Of a DNA stretch of 64,000 bases, positions 1-8,666 are shown in pieces (position 1 is the first letter of the stretch; the number at the start of each line of letters is the position of its first letter). Made by a program: the position numbers and the translations under genes. Under the pieces are notes generated by a model. It was given only the letters and a program-made list of their open reading frames with translations, was not told the DNA's origin and did no database searches. Origin of the DNA: Brucella rhizosphaerae (lineage in GTDB: Bacteria > Pseudomonadota > Alphaproteobacteria > Rhizobiales > Rhizobiaceae); the NCBI RefSeq assembly GCF_002252475.1, contig NZ_NNRK01000029.1:124001-188000 (forward strand), written 5' to 3'.

Positions 1-451
1 AAAACAGGGCCGCGCCACAAATACCGGCTGCCAGAATGATGTCGGGCCGCCCCTTCAGGGCAGCCCGTACCAATGCCATCAGAGAGAGAATGCCGCCTTC
101 GCCATTATTGTCGGCGCGCAGCACAAAGATCACATATTTGACCGTGACAACAAGCAAAAGCGCCCAGAAAATAAGTGAAACAACACCCAGAATATCGCTT
201 CTCGAGAGAAACCCATCAGAGGTCGCCGCATGCAACGCTTCACGAAAAGCGTAGATCGGGCTCGTGCCGATATCGCCATAGACGACGCCAAGCGCACCAA
301 GAACGAGCGTCTTCATGCTGTCTTGGGAATGTTCGTTTTCTTCCGAAATCATCGCGTTTTCAGGAGAAATGCCAACGGGCAGCGTGTTCTGAGAACCCGC
401 CAGCGCATCTCCTGCGTCTGACGCATTCTTATCTGGTTGCTCGCTGCTCAT
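1..451 (-). CDS. kup: Kup-type low-affinity potassium transporter, N-terminal part (runs off the left edge)
   Basis: About 150 residues are visible from the ATG at 451; the C-terminus lies outside the window. After a polar N-terminal tail of about 45 residues comes the first membrane segment with [15 protein letters not shown], the signature of KUP/HAK/KT potassium-proton symporters. A second hydrophobic segment ([19 protein letters not shown]) and the polar NNGEGG turn follow, as expected for the family. The product would take up K+ across the inner membrane. The long polar tail before helix 1 is typical of rhizobial Kup copies. The family call rests on the signature and is firm; which paralogue this is cannot be decided. 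Confidence 0.9.
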   Translation of the reverse strand, partial: MSSEQPDKNASDAGDALAGSQNTLPVGISPENAMISEENEHSQDSMKTLVLGALGVVYGDIGTSPIYAFREALHAATSDGFLSRSDILGVVSLIFWALLLVVTVKYVIFVLRADNNGEGGILSLMALVRAALKGRPDIILAAGICGAALF

Positions 452-785
452 ATGCAGACACCTCGCAAGGTCGTAAGTATCGGGATGGAATTTCAGAGCG
501 CGTAGGTGTTAGGGAATACATGATCACTGTAAAAGGTTCCCACACCAGTTGGGAACTACCCATAGGCCTGAAGTATCAAAATTAAACTCTTTATAGAAAA
601 GCAAGCTGAACCGACGTGGTAACGCGGAACGCGAACTGCGGAAAACTTCATGTATGCTTCCCTCAAACAATCCAGCGCGCCCCCAGCGCATGTATATCAG
701 GCGGGCGGTCTATATCTTGTTACGCCCGCGCACAAATGCAGAATTCGCAGGGCTTCTCTCTAAGCCATGCGCTCTATGCACTACC
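452..785. other. 334-bp intergenic stretch with two inverted repeats, between kup and pdxJ
   Basis: No convincing gene is seen. Two perfect inverted repeats occur. At 536-556 the arms are GTTCCCA/TGGGAAC with a 7-nt loop, about 85 nt before the kup start and so possibly in its 5' leader. At 701-729 the arms are GCGGGCG/CGCCCGC with a 15-nt loop, downstream of pdxJ. The second could act in transcript ending but lacks a clear T-run. Short plus-strand frames here have no ribosome-binding site or recognisable domain. Confidence 0.5.
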
Positions 786-1526
786 TTATCCGGCAAGTGC
801 ACCGATATAGCGGCTCACAGTGACAGGCATGCCATACATCAAAGCATCAGCCGTAAGACCATGCCCGATGGATACTTCACTGAGCTGCGGCACATGTTTG
901 ACCAGCGCTGGCAGATTTTCAACTGTCAGATCATGCCCTGCATTGACTGCAAGCCCCAATGCGGTTGCGGCAGCTGCTGCCTTGCCAAGACGTTCCAGCT
1001 CGCGTTTTGCAGCGGCGGGGTCATCATAGGTCGCGCCGTATGGGCCGGTATAGAGCTCAACCCGGTCTGCACCAATGGCCTTTGCCTTGTCATAACCAAG
1101 CGGGTCCGGATCGGCGAAAAGCGAAACACGCATACCGTTTGACTTCAAACGCCGGATAATTGGAGCAAGAAAATCAGACTTGGTTTCAAAGTCCCAACCA
1201 TGATCAGATGTTGCCTGCATCGGATCATCGGGCACCAATGTCACTTGCTCCGGCTGATGCTTTTCCACGAGCTCAAGAAAGGCTTCGGTTGGAAAACCTT
1301 CAATATTAAACTCAGCCTGCGGATATTCATCGTCGATCAAAGCACGCAGATCGCCAAGATCGGAAAAACGGATGTGTCGCTGATCAGGGCGCGGGTGCAC
1401 GGTCAACCCTGCGGCCCCAGCTGCAAGGGCTGCGCGCCCAAGCCCGGTTACACTTGGCCACGGCAGATCGCGCCGATTACGCAACATCGCTATGGCGTTG
1501 AGATTGACGGACAGTTTTGCAGGCAT
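786..1526 (-). CDS. pdxJ: Pyridoxine 5'-phosphate synthase PdxJ
   Basis: A 246-residue protein starting [13 protein letters not shown]. PdxJ condenses 1-deoxy-D-xylulose 5-phosphate with 3-amino-2-oxopropyl phosphate to give pyridoxine 5'-phosphate in the DXP-dependent vitamin B6 pathway. Family marks are the N-terminal [36 protein letters not shown], the [10 protein letters not shown] phosphate-binding stretch and the C-terminal [11 protein letters not shown] and [13 protein letters not shown] chose the start at 1526, not the longer frame opening at 1724, because a GAGGGAG Shine-Dalgarno sits just upstream and the extra 66 residues look like translated leader. It is divergent from the STAS-like gene at 1745. 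Confidence 0.95.
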   Translation of the reverse strand: MPAKLSVNLNAIAMLRNRRDLPWPSVTGLGRAALAAGAAGLTVHPRPDQRHIRFSDLGDLRALIDDEYPQAEFNIEGFPTEAFLELVEKHQPEQVTLVPDDPMQATSDHGWDFETKSDFLAPIIRRLKSNGMRVSLFADPDPLGYDKAKAIGADRVELYTGPYGATYDDPAAAKRELERLGKAAAAATALGLAVNAGHDLTVENLPALVKHVPQLSEVSIGHGLTADALMYGMPVTVSRYIGALAG

Positions 1527-1744
1527 AGAGCTTCGCTCCCTCAAATCAGGATATGGCTTTATATCGCCTGCTGGTAAAAAATGTGAGTGTTTTCCGGTCG
1601 CACCCCGCACGCAATCCCCAACAGCTATCATCGCTGTAATTTTCGCAACGATATCGCAACTTTTGAGCACCCAAAAGCGTTTGAACACCAGAAACAAAAC
1701 ATGACGTTCGGTCAAACAGAACATTCAGGAAGTGGAGGTCCCCG

Positions 1745-2152
1745 ATGCGCAATGAAGACATTCCCGTCATTCGCCGCATTCCCACCAACCGCGAAGATGT
1801 ATTTGCTTTTGCAATCGAAGGGCATCTCAATGATGCAGCCCTTGAAAACCTTTATGGTCTGCTCGATGCCGCTTATGAAGGTCATGATGAAATCGACCTC
1901 CTCATTCGACTGACCGGCTATGAAGGCGTCGACTGGGGCTCTGCATTTTCAGAAAGCATGCTGTCCATGCGCGCTAAGTCGCTACGCCATCTGCGACGTT
2001 ACGCGATTGTGGGCGGGCCATTGTGGATACAGGCCAGCGTAACGCTCATGCAGCCATTTCTCTCGATAGAAATGCGAACCTTTGAAGCCGAAGACGAACA
2101 GGAAGCCTGGAAATGGCTCGATGCGACCCCAAACCCAACAATGATTACTTGA
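1745..2152 (+). CDS. SpoIIAA-like STAS-fold protein of unknown role
   Basis: 135 residues with a GGAGG ribosome-binding site before ATG 1745. The sequence resembles the SpoIIAA-like STAS family: a short N-terminal strand (VFAFAIEGHL), a helix (DAALENLYGLLDAAYE), a core strand (IDLLIRLTGYEGVDW), the ESMLSMRAKSLRHLRRYAIVGG segment and an amphipathic end (AEDEQEAWKWLD). Such small proteins are common in Alphaproteobacteria and have no established function; a lipid or ligand-binding role is only a guess. The last 8 nt overlap the end of the convergent helicase gene. Confidence 0.75.
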   Translation: MRNEDIPVIRRIPTNREDVFAFAIEGHLNDAALENLYGLLDAAYEGHDEIDLLIRLTGYEGVDWGSAFSESMLSMRAKSLRHLRRYAIVGGPLWIQASVTLMQPFLSIEMRTFEAEDEQEAWKWLDATPNPTMIT

Positions 2153-3266
2153 CGATAGTCAACTGCTCTGCGGCGCGGGTGATAGCTGTATAAAGCCAGC
2201 GCTCGCGCGTATCGCGGAAAGCGTAGCTTTCATCGAAAAGGACGACATTGTCCCACTGCGAACCCTGTGCCTTGTGCACCGTTAGCGCATAACCATAATC
2301 GAAATCGTCAAAACGCTTCTTGGTCTGCCACGGAATTTCTGCATCCGGGTCTTCAAACTGAGCTTTGAGCAGCTTGATCTTGGCAACACCACGATCTTCA
2401 TCTTCCGGTGAAACCAGCAGATTGATGCCAGGCTTCACCGTTTCCTTCGATGAAGTCATGACCTTCCAGAGCGACCCGTTCAACAATCCCTTAGCGGGAT
2501 CGTTGCGCAGGCAAACCAGCTTGTCGCCAGCCTGCGGGTATTCAGCCGTAAAGCCTTTCAGTTCGCGCAGCCGCTGATTATAGCGCTTGCGCGTGCGATT
2601 GGTGCCAACAAGCACCTGATCGGCAGAAAGAACCAGATCCTGATTGACTTCGGACTTGGAAATGACCTTTGCCCGTCCCTCGTCGCAATAATCGAGCTCC
2701 CTGCCCTCGCGCACATCCAGCGCCATGCGAATGATCGGATTGTCGCGCGCCTGACGGTGAATTTCGGTCAACAGAAAATCAGGATCATGCTCGGTGAAGA
2801 ACCCGCCACCAGAAATTGGCGGCAACTGTCCGGGATCGCCCAACACCAGAATAGGCGTACCGAAGGTCATTAAATCGCGGCCGAGTTGCTCATCAACCAT
2901 AGAACACTCATCCACAACGATAAGTGCTGCCTTGGCAACAGGACTCTGGCGGTTCAGCGAAAAGGTCGGTGAAATTGAGGTTTTGCCGGTGGTTTCGTCT
3001 TCCACTGCTTCCTCACCGCGCGGGCGATAAATCAGCGAATGAAGTGTGCGCGCATTATTCGCGCCCTTCGAGCGCAGAACCTGTGCTGCTTTGCCCGTAA
3101 ATGCTGCAAACTGCACATCGCCATCGACATGCTCGGCAAAATAACGCGCGAGCGTTGTCTTGCCCGTACCCGCATAGCCAAACAACCTGAAGATAGGGGA
3201 GCGCCCTTCCTTCAGCCATTTTCCGACGGCCTTCAAGGCCTGATCCTGCTCCGGTGAAAACTGCAT
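2145..3266 (-). CDS. RecD-like ATP-dependent DNA helicase (exonuclease V alpha-type)
   Basis: 373 residues from MQFSPEQDQAL. This is a superfamily 1 helicase related to RecD/RecD2. The Walker A motif is GYAGTGKTTLA (about residues 30-40), motif II is VVDECSMVD, motif III is LGDPGQLPPI, and a UvrD-C2-type C-terminus carries YALTVHKAQGSQWDNVVLFDE. No RecB/RecC partner is nearby, so it probably acts alone in DNA unwinding or repair. A longer reading frame opens at 3317; I prefer 3266 because homology begins at QFSPEQ, although the ribosome-binding site is weak. The 3' end overlaps the STAS-like gene by 8 nt. Confidence 0.85.
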   Translation of the reverse strand: MQFSPEQDQALKAVGKWLKEGRSPIFRLFGYAGTGKTTLARYFAEHVDGDVQFAAFTGKAAQVLRSKGANNARTLHSLIYRPRGEEAVEDETTGKTSISPTFSLNRQSPVAKAALIVVDECSMVDEQLGRDLMTFGTPILVLGDPGQLPPISGGGFFTEHDPDFLLTEIHRQARDNPIIRMALDVREGRELDYCDEGRAKVISKSEVNQDLVLSADQVLVGTNRTRKRYNQRLRELKGFTAEYPQAGDKLVCLRNDPAKGLLNGSLWKVMTSSKETVKPGINLLVSPEDEDRGVAKIKLLKAQFEDPDAEIPWQTKKRFDDFDYGYALTVHKAQGSQWDNVVLFDESYAFRDTRERWLYTAITRAAEQLTIVK

Positions 3267-3317
3267 CCGTTGTTCAGACAGGATTCGCCGCTCAAGAGCA
3301 AGCGCGAAGGAGAACAA

Positions 3318-3501
3318 ACCAGCATCAAAACTTTGGCATAGCTCTTCCTGACGGAAAACAATTTACATTAGTATAAACTAATAATTATATATAAATTTAT
3401 TGCCAACAAGTAAAACAAGATAAAATTGAAAGTTACATTTAAAATTTCATGATAATTTAATTATTAGAAGCCGATATTATTTGCAAATAAGGAGTATAGC
3501 C
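3318..3501 (+). promoter_or_regulatory. Very AT-rich promoter region with a 16-bp palindrome before the DUF5993-dsbB pair
   Basis: This stretch is markedly richer in A and T than the rest of the window, especially 3358-3480. It holds the perfect palindrome ATTAGTATAAACTAAT (3367-3382) and several TATA-like stretches. It lies between the divergent helicase and the small membrane gene at 3502. A regulated promoter with a transcription-factor site is the simplest reading; the regulator is unknown. Confidence 0.4.
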
Positions 3502-3753
3502 ATGATGCTTGTTGTTTTTGCAGCTTTGGCACTTTCATTGATTTTCGCGTGGTTTGGGCGTCAATCCATCGCAATATTTCTGGTTATCGTTTGCCTTGCA
3601 TTGGGCGTGAAACAATTCCTTTGGGAAGTATACAGCCCTGAATATGGCTTTCGGATGCCGTGGCTTCAGACACAGGTAATCGATCAATCCCCGCTGGACA
3701 GGCTCGCATATGGCCTTGAGCACAGCACACTTGTGCTTGGAGAAGCGGCATGA
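3502..3753 (+). CDS. Small membrane protein, DUF5993-like, partner of DsbB
   Basis: 83 residues from ATG 3502, which follows AAGGAG with 7-nt spacing; the TTG at 3481 is a less likely start. The protein has two hydrophobic helices, MMLVVFAALALSLIFAWFG and IAIFLVIVCLALGVKQFLW, then a polar tail. Size, two-helix shape, the FGRQ turn and the position directly before a dsbB gene match DUF5993 proteins as I remember them; I could not check this. Its end overlaps the dsbB start by 4 nt (ATGA), so the two are almost certainly translationally coupled. The role is unknown, perhaps accessory to disulfide formation. Confidence 0.6.
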   Translation: MMLVVFAALALSLIFAWFGRQSIAIFLVIVCLALGVKQFLWEVYSPEYGFRMPWLQTQVIDQSPLDRLAYGLEHSTLVLGEAA

Positions 3754-4349
3754 ACACTTTTAAACTCGACCATGATACTGCGGAAAATAACCTGCCTGCA
3801 GCACTTCTCTATATTTATCTTCTGGGAATGATGGCAGTCGTCGCGGCAATTCTTACCGCAGCTATGGTACTTCAATATGCCAATGGCGAAATACCATGTC
3901 CATTATGCCTTCTGCAGCGTGTTGCAATGTTCGGCGTCTGCTTCGGTATTATCCTGCAGTTCCGTCGCGGCTTCTCGTATCGCAATACTGGGCTGAGCAT
4001 GATTTTCTCGCTGTTCCTGCTGATCGTTTCAGTGCGTCAAACCCTGCTTGATATCTATCCGCGTCCCGGACATGAATATATTGGCAGCGCAGTCTTCGGG
4101 CTTCATATGCCGGTTTGGTCGGTTCTTATTGCGGTAGCTCTTCTGATTGCTTTGGCTTTTCAGCTGATTGTCTGGGGCAGCAATGTTCAATGGCAGCAGA
4201 AGCCTTTGGCGACATTTCCGTTACTTCGTGTACTTGCGACGGTGCTCAGCCTTTATGTCATAGCCATTGGCGTGATTAATTTCATCTCGGTCGGCGTTCA
4301 GTGCGGCGTGAATGAATGCCACACCTTTGGCTATGCGCTTCTGAAATAA
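3750..4349 (+). CDS. DsbB-family disulfide bond formation protein with an atypical C-terminal cysteine pair
   Basis: 199 residues with five predicted membrane helices (about 17-43, 56-70, 78-100, 113-138, 152-178). The first redox pair is CPLC at residues 50-53, after helix 1 and next to LLQR, as in DsbB, which reoxidises DsbA and passes electrons to quinone. In classical DsbB the second pair lies in the loop between helices 3 and 4. Here that loop (PRPGHEYIGSAVFG) has no cysteine, and the second pair is C185 and C190 (CGVNEC) after an extra fifth helix. It is coupled to the DUF5993-like gene. Family membership is fairly sure; the mechanism with the displaced pair is inferred. Confidence 0.8.
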   Translation: MNTFKLDHDTAENNLPAALLYIYLLGMMAVVAAILTAAMVLQYANGEIPCPLCLLQRVAMFGVCFGIILQFRRGFSYRNTGLSMIFSLFLLIVSVRQTLLDIYPRPGHEYIGSAVFGLHMPVWSVLIAVALLIALAFQLIVWGSNVQWQQKPLATFPLLRVLATVLSLYVIAIGVINFISVGVQCGVNECHTFGYALLK

Positions 4350-4352
4350 ATG

Positions 4353-4390
4353 GAACAGCGGTCGGGGCTTCTCCCTGCCGCTGTTCTTGT
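4353..4390. terminator. Hairpin between the convergent dsbB and dehydratase genes
   Basis: GAACAGCGG (4353-4361) pairs perfectly with CCGCTGTTC (4378-4386), with an inner GGG/CCC. It lies just after the dsbB stop and is followed by TTGTCT, a modest T-rich tail on the plus strand. It could serve both convergent genes. Confidence 0.6.
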
Positions 4391-5353
4391 CTAATGGCTC
4401 ACCAGCGCAGCAAACTTGTCGAGATCGACATTGCCGCCGCTGATAATGATACCAACCCGCTTGCCTTTCAGCATTGGCGCCATCTGCAGTGCACCAGCAA
4501 AGGCGAGGCAACCTGTCGGTTCAACAACCATTTTCATCCGGCTCGCAAAGAACTTCATTCCCTGCACCAGTTCATCATCGCTGACGGCGAGAATATCCCG
4601 GACTGTGTTACGAATGATCGCAAAGGTCATCTCCCCCAGAGCCTGGGTCTGAGCACCATCCGCCAATGTTTTAGGCACATCGATATGCACGATTTTGCCT
4701 GAGCGGAACGATTGCTGACCATCGTTCCCCGCTTCCGGTTCAACACCATAAACATCACATTGCGGAGCGAGTGCCTTTGCAGCCAAGGCAGATCCTGCTA
4801 GCAATCCACCACCACCAAGACAGATAAACAATGCATCCAAAGGGCCGACCTCTTCGATCAGTTCCTTGGCCGCAGTACCCTGACCGGCGATAATATCTGG
4901 ATGATTGAATGGTGGAATAAGCGTCAAGCCACCTTCATCGGCGAGCGACTTCGAGAGCGCGTCGCGATCCTCTGTATAGCGATTAAAAGTGACAACCTTC
5001 GCACCATAGCTCCTCGTTGCCTCCAGCTTTGCCGCCGGGGCATCTTCGGGCATGATAATTGTGGCGCCAATGCCCAGCAGTTTGGCAGAAAGCGCGATTG
5101 CCTGTGCATGATTGCCGGAAGAAAATGCAAGTACCCCACGCTTTTTCTGCTCATCGCTAAACCGTGACAAAGCATTGAATGCACCGCGAAACTTAAAAGC
5201 ACCGATACGCTGAAAGTTCTCGCACTTGAAAAAGAACTCCGTGCCGGTTTCGCGGTCTATCGTTGAGGAGGTGAAGACCGGCGTGCGATGCGCGTGCCCT
5301 TCAATTTGTTTAGCCGCGGACACCACATCATCATAGGTCGGAAGCATAGACAT
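4391..5353 (-). CDS. PLP-dependent threonine/serine dehydratase-like enzyme
   Basis: 320 residues of the fold-type II PLP family (threonine ammonia-lyase, serine racemase, hydroxyaspartate dehydratase). The PLP lysine is in GAFKFRGA, the substrate loop is SSGNHAQA, and the phosphate-binding glycine loop is CLGGGGLLAGSA. There is no C-terminal ACT regulatory domain, so it resembles a catabolic or broad-substrate dehydratase rather than biosynthetic IlvA. The likely reaction is deamination of L-threonine or L-serine to a 2-oxo acid. The real substrate cannot be settled from sequence; hydroxyaspartate or racemase activity are alternatives. It stands alone between a terminator and a repeat. Confidence 0.85.
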   Translation of the reverse strand: MSMLPTYDDVVSAAKQIEGHAHRTPVFTSSTIDRETGTEFFFKCENFQRIGAFKFRGAFNALSRFSDEQKKRGVLAFSSGNHAQAIALSAKLLGIGATIIMPEDAPAAKLEATRSYGAKVVTFNRYTEDRDALSKSLADEGGLTLIPPFNHPDIIAGQGTAAKELIEEVGPLDALFICLGGGGLLAGSALAAKALAPQCDVYGVEPEAGNDGQQSFRSGKIVHIDVPKTLADGAQTQALGEMTFAIIRNTVRDILAVSDDELVQGMKFFASRMKMVVEPTGCLAFAGALQMAPMLKGKRVGIIISGGNVDLDKFAALVSH

Positions 5354-5368
5354 TCTTCACCTCTTCAA

Positions 5369-5418
5369 AGTGCATCCCGAAAAATATGAACCGGTTTTCG
5401 GATAAGATGCTCGCACAA
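5369..5418. repeat. Dispersed intergenic palindrome, copy 1
   Basis: GCATC...CCGAAAA, about 10 nt, TTTTCGG...GATGC: an imperfect inverted repeat whose inner arms (7 bp) and outer arms (5 bp) are perfect. Related copies occur near 16,772, 25,816, 32,298 and 44,709. It lies upstream of the dehydratase gene and downstream of the LysE gene start. Confidence 0.7.
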
Positions 5419-5485
5419 CAAACAGATAGAGCGGGTCCCACGTTTCAGCTTAACGGGAGCCTCTCCAGATCGACGCTTTCAGTCG

Positions 5486-6085
5486 TTATTTCAACATCGG
5501 CCACAAGCTCAGAACGAGCAGCAAGGCCATGGTTAAGTTGAACCATTTCAGCCGGGTAGGATCAGAAAGCCAGTTGCGCAGCAAAGTGCCAAACCCTGCC
5601 CAAACTGACACGCTCGGCAGATTTACGATTGCAAAAGCAACGCTCACCAGCAGTACGGCCACATAGTAATTGTCATGGTTGGCATAGGTGGCGATACCCG
5701 TGATCGCCATAACCCATGCTTTTGGATTAACCCACTGAAAGGCCGCCGCCTGAAGAAATGTCATCGGCACGCCGCTATCGCTGCGTTTGGACTCTCCAAT
5801 CGAGCGCGACGTAGCTATTTTCCAGGCGAGATAGAGCATGTAAGCGCCGCCAGCAAATTTGAGCGACGTATAGAATGAAGGCACTGTTTCAATCAGCGCA
5901 CCGAGGCCAAAACCAACCGCCAGCAGCAGGATGAAAAAGCCCACGCCTATTCCCAGCATATGCGGAATTGTGCGCCTGAAACCGAAATTCACCCCAGATG
6001 CGAGAAGCATCAGATTGTTGGGACCGGGAGTGACCGAGGAGACAAACGCAAAGACGAGGAGCGCGAGGAAGATTTCAAGAGACAT
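5486..6085 (-). CDS. LysE/RhtB-family amino acid exporter
   Basis: 199 residues, very hydrophobic, with about six membrane helices. The N-terminal signature TPGPNNLMLLASG (residues about 20-32) is the hallmark of the LysE/RhtB translocators, which export amino acids or related metabolites through the inner membrane. FQWVNPKAWVMA in the middle is also typical. The substrate is unknown; proximity to the ilv operon does not prove a branched-chain substrate. It is transcribed in the same direction as ilvIH but separated from it by a strong terminator at 6127. Confidence 0.9.
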   Translation of the reverse strand: MSLEIFLALLVFAFVSSVTPGPNNLMLLASGVNFGFRRTIPHMLGIGVGFFILLLAVGFGLGALIETVPSFYTSLKFAGGAYMLYLAWKIATSRSIGESKRSDSGVPMTFLQAAAFQWVNPKAWVMAITGIATYANHDNYYVAVLLVSVAFAIVNLPSVSVWAGFGTLLRNWLSDPTRLKWFNLTMALLLVLSLWPMLK

Positions 6086-6126
6086 TGGTTTAACCTGATT
6101 TATAGAGACAAATTAGCTCAATAAAA

Positions 6127-6156
6127 AACCGGCACAATCGAAACATTGTGCCGGTT
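6127..6156 (-). terminator. Rho-independent terminator of the ilvIH operon
   Basis: Perfect 12-bp stem AACCGGCACAAT/ATTGTGCCGGTT with a 6-nt loop, about 33 nt after the ilvH stop. On the minus strand the stem is followed by TTTTTT. This is among the clearest terminators in the window and separates ilvIH from the LysE gene. Confidence 0.9.
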
Positions 6157-6188
6157 TGAGCCGATATTGTCTCGATCTAGCTTGCTAA

Positions 6189-6761
6189 TTATAGCCCCTG
6201 AGGACCGCGGTTCATCGCCGCCACACCGGTTCGGCAAATCTCCACCAGACCAAGCGGCTTCATCAGCGAGATGAACTGGTCGATCTTGGCGGTTTTGCCG
6301 GTAATCTCGACAATGAAATGCTCTGTCGTAGCGTCCACGATCTTGGCGTTAAAAGCATCAGTCAGACGAAGTGTTTCAGCGCGGGCCTCGCCCTTGCCTG
6401 CAACCTTGATCAGTGCGAGCTCACGCTCAATCGGACGCTCATGACCAAGTTCCAAAGCGCGATGAGTCATATCAACGACGCGATGTACAGGCACGATACG
6501 CTCAAGCTGATGACGGATCTGATCGAGCACATTTGGTGTACCACGCGTAACGATCGTAATGCGCGACAGGTGTTGCTCATGCTCGGTTTCGGAAACCGTT
6601 AGGCTTTCAATGTTGTAGCCACGACCTGAAAACAGGCCAATGACCCGGGCAAGGACGCCCGGTTCATTGTCAACGAGAATGGAAAGCGTATGCGTTTCCG
6701 GTGTTTGTGTATCCGCCGCAATAAAATATGCCGAGCCGGATGCTAGATTTTGTGCGTTCAT
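6189..6761 (-). CDS. ilvH: Acetolactate synthase regulatory (small) subunit
   Basis: 190 residues. The N-terminal ACT domain begins THTLSILVDNEPGVLARVIGLFSGRGYNIESL (about residues 24-55), which in IlvH/IlvN binds valine for feedback inhibition. The C-terminal domain includes ELALIKV and the closing LGLVEICRTG. It partners the catalytic subunit encoded just upstream, 16 nt away, to make acetolactate or acetohydroxybutyrate for valine, leucine and isoleucine synthesis. The operon is controlled by the leader-peptide attenuator at 8643-8749. Alphaproteobacterial genes are often named ilvN or ilvH; the function is the same. Confidence 0.95.
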   Translation of the reverse strand: MNAQNLASGSAYFIAADTQTPETHTLSILVDNEPGVLARVIGLFSGRGYNIESLTVSETEHEQHLSRITIVTRGTPNVLDQIRHQLERIVPVHRVVDMTHRALELGHERPIERELALIKVAGKGEARAETLRLTDAFNAKIVDATTEHFIVEITGKTAKIDQFISLMKPLGLVEICRTGVAAMNRGPQGL

Positions 6762-6777
6762 TTTCTTGTTCTCCGGA

Positions 6778-8592
6778 TCAGACTAGGGCGCGGCCCTTGG
6801 CATCAATGGCGTTTGCAACGGCTTCATCAGTCGCTTCGTCTGGCAACAGCATTTCATTATGTGCCTTGCCGGATGGGATCATCGGGAAGCAATTGGCGAG
6901 ATTGGCAACGCGGCAATCGAAGATGACCGGCTTCTTGATCTCGATCATTTCCATGATCGCATCATCAAGCTGAGCTGGCTTTTCACAACGAATGCCATGC
7001 GCGCCATAGGCTTCTGCAAGCTTCACGAAGTCAGGCATCGCCTCGGTATAGGAATGCGACAAGCGGTTGCCATGCAACAGCTGCTGCCACTGGCGCACCA
7101 TGCCCATATACTGGTTATTCAGGATGAAGATCTTGATCGGCGCTTCAAACTGGATTGCAGCCGACATTTCCTGAATGCACATCTGGATCGATGCGTCACC
7201 GGCAATATCGATAACCAGAGCATCGGGATGTGCGATCTGCACGCCCAGCGCTGCCGGCAGGCCATAACCCATGGTGCCCAGACCACCAGATGTCATCCAA
7301 CGGTTCGGCTCATCAAATTCCATGAACTGAGCAGCCCACATCTGATGCTGGCCGACTTCAGTCGTGATGTAGGTATTACGGCCCTTGGTCAGTTCATTCA
7401 GACGCTCCAGCGCATATTGTGGCATGATAACGTCTTTGTTTGGCGCATAAGCCAGCGAATTGCGCCCACGCCAGCGGTTAATCTGCTCCCACCAGGCGCC
7501 AATTGCCTTTTTTTCCGGCTTCTTTTCGGAAGCACGGAACTGACGAACGATGTCTTCCAGAACATGCGCAACATCGCCGATGATCGGAACATCAACGCGA
7601 ACATTCTTGTTGATCGAAGACGGATCGATATCGATGTGAATCTTGCGCGAATGGGGCGCAAAAGCATTGAGGCGGCCGGTGATACGGTCATCAAAACGTG
7701 CACCAACGCACAGCATGACATCACAATCATGCATGGTCATATTGGCTTCGTATGTGCCATGCATACCCAGCATGCCGAGCCAGTTCTTGCCCGAAGCAGG
7801 GTAAGCACCCAACCCCATCAGGGTCGAGGTGATCGGGAAGTTGCTGATCTCAACCAACTCGCGCAGCAGCTTCGTTGCCGCAGGGCCCGAATTGATAACA
7901 CCGCCGCCCGAATAGATAACGGGCTTCTTGGCGGTCAGCAGCATTTCAACAGCCTGCGCGATTGCTGTCTTGTCGCCTTCAACAGTCGGGCGGTAGCTGG
8001 TGCGCGGGGCGGTTTGCGGCGGCGTATAGATGCCGGTTGCAAACTGAATATCCTTAGGAATATCAACCAGAACCGGACCTGGACGGCCAGTTGAAGCGAT
8101 ATGGAAAGCTTCGTGGAGAACGCGCGAGAGGTCGTTAACGTCACGAACCAGCCAGTTATGCTTGGTGCAGGGACGTGTAATGCCAACCGTATCGGCTTCC
8201 TGAAAACCATCAGAACCGATCAGCGACGTTGGAACCTGACCGGAAATGCAGACCAGCGGGATGGAATCCATCAACGCATCCTGCAACGGTGTCACCGCAT
8301 TGGTCGCGCCGGGACCGGATGTGACCAGCATAACGCCAACCTTGCCGGTCGAGCGGGCGTAACCTTCAGCCGCATGGCCTGCACCCTGTTCGTGACGAAC
8401 CAGAATGTGCTGAACCTTGTCCTGCTGGAAAAGTTCATCATAGATCGGCAGCACAGCGCCACCCGGATAGCCAAAAAGATGTTCCACGCCATGATCAATC
8501 ATAGCCTGAATCACCATTTCCGCGCCGGTCATTTCGCGTTGCCCTGCGGAGATCGTCGCCGCCTCGCCTTTTGCTGCCGTCATCGTCGTCAC
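6778..8592 (-). CDS. ilvI: Acetolactate synthase catalytic (large) subunit
   Basis: 604 residues, a full-length biosynthetic acetohydroxyacid synthase. It joins two pyruvates, or pyruvate and 2-oxobutyrate, using thiamine diphosphate, Mg2+ and FAD. Visible marks are the N-terminal GYPGGAVLPIYDEL and HEQGAGHAAEGYAR (containing the TPP glutamate), TSGPGATN, the central FAD-binding half, and the C-terminal TPP motif beginning GDASIQM and ending LNNQYMGMVRQWQ. The start at 8592 gives MTTMTAAKG; the second ATG at 8583 is also possible. It is transcribed from an attenuated leader about 100-160 nt upstream and is followed after 16 nt by the regulatory subunit. Confidence 0.96.
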   Translation of the reverse strand: MTTMTAAKGEAATISAGQREMTGAEMVIQAMIDHGVEHLFGYPGGAVLPIYDELFQQDKVQHILVRHEQGAGHAAEGYARSTGKVGVMLVTSGPGATNAVTPLQDALMDSIPLVCISGQVPTSLIGSDGFQEADTVGITRPCTKHNWLVRDVNDLSRVLHEAFHIASTGRPGPVLVDIPKDIQFATGIYTPPQTAPRTSYRPTVEGDKTAIAQAVEMLLTAKKPVIYSGGGVINSGPAATKLLRELVEISNFPITSTLMGLGAYPASGKNWLGMLGMHGTYEANMTMHDCDVMLCVGARFDDRITGRLNAFAPHSRKIHIDIDPSSINKNVRVDVPIIGDVAHVLEDIVRQFRASEKKPEKKAIGAWWEQINRWRGRNSLAYAPNKDVIMPQYALERLNELTKGRNTYITTEVGQHQMWAAQFMEFDEPNRWMTSGGLGTMGYGLPAALGVQIAHPDALVIDIAGDASIQMCIQEMSAAIQFEAPIKIFILNNQYMGMVRQWQQLLHGNRLSHSYTEAMPDFVKLAEAYGAHGIRCEKPAQLDDAIMEMIEIKKPVIFDCRVANLANCFPMIPSGKAHNEMLLPDEATDEAVANAIDAKGRALV

Positions 8593-8642
8593 TTCCCGTC
8601 TGCTTTACATATTCAATTTCGTTGGTGTTTAGATAACAAAAA

Positions 8643-8660
8643 AGGCCCCCGAGGGAGCCT
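8643..8660 (-). terminator. Attenuator terminator of the ilv leader
   Basis: On the minus strand, AGGCTCC and GGGGCCT-type arms form a GC-rich hairpin around a CTCG loop and are followed at once by TTTTTT (8637-8642). It lies between the ilvL leader peptide and ilvI, where an attenuation terminator should be. It is not after a normal gene end, which supports regulated read-through. Confidence 0.8.
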
Positions 8661-8666
8661 GTCTTT

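Noticed and set aside
654..1142. Plus-strand frame overlapping pdxJ and the gap before it
   Set aside because: It covers the end of pdxJ antisense and has Cys-rich, low-similarity translation; no ribosome-binding site.
6859..8094. A 411-codon plus-strand frame across ilvI
   Set aside because: It is antisense to the full acetolactate synthase gene, rich in His, Cys and Arg, with no domain.
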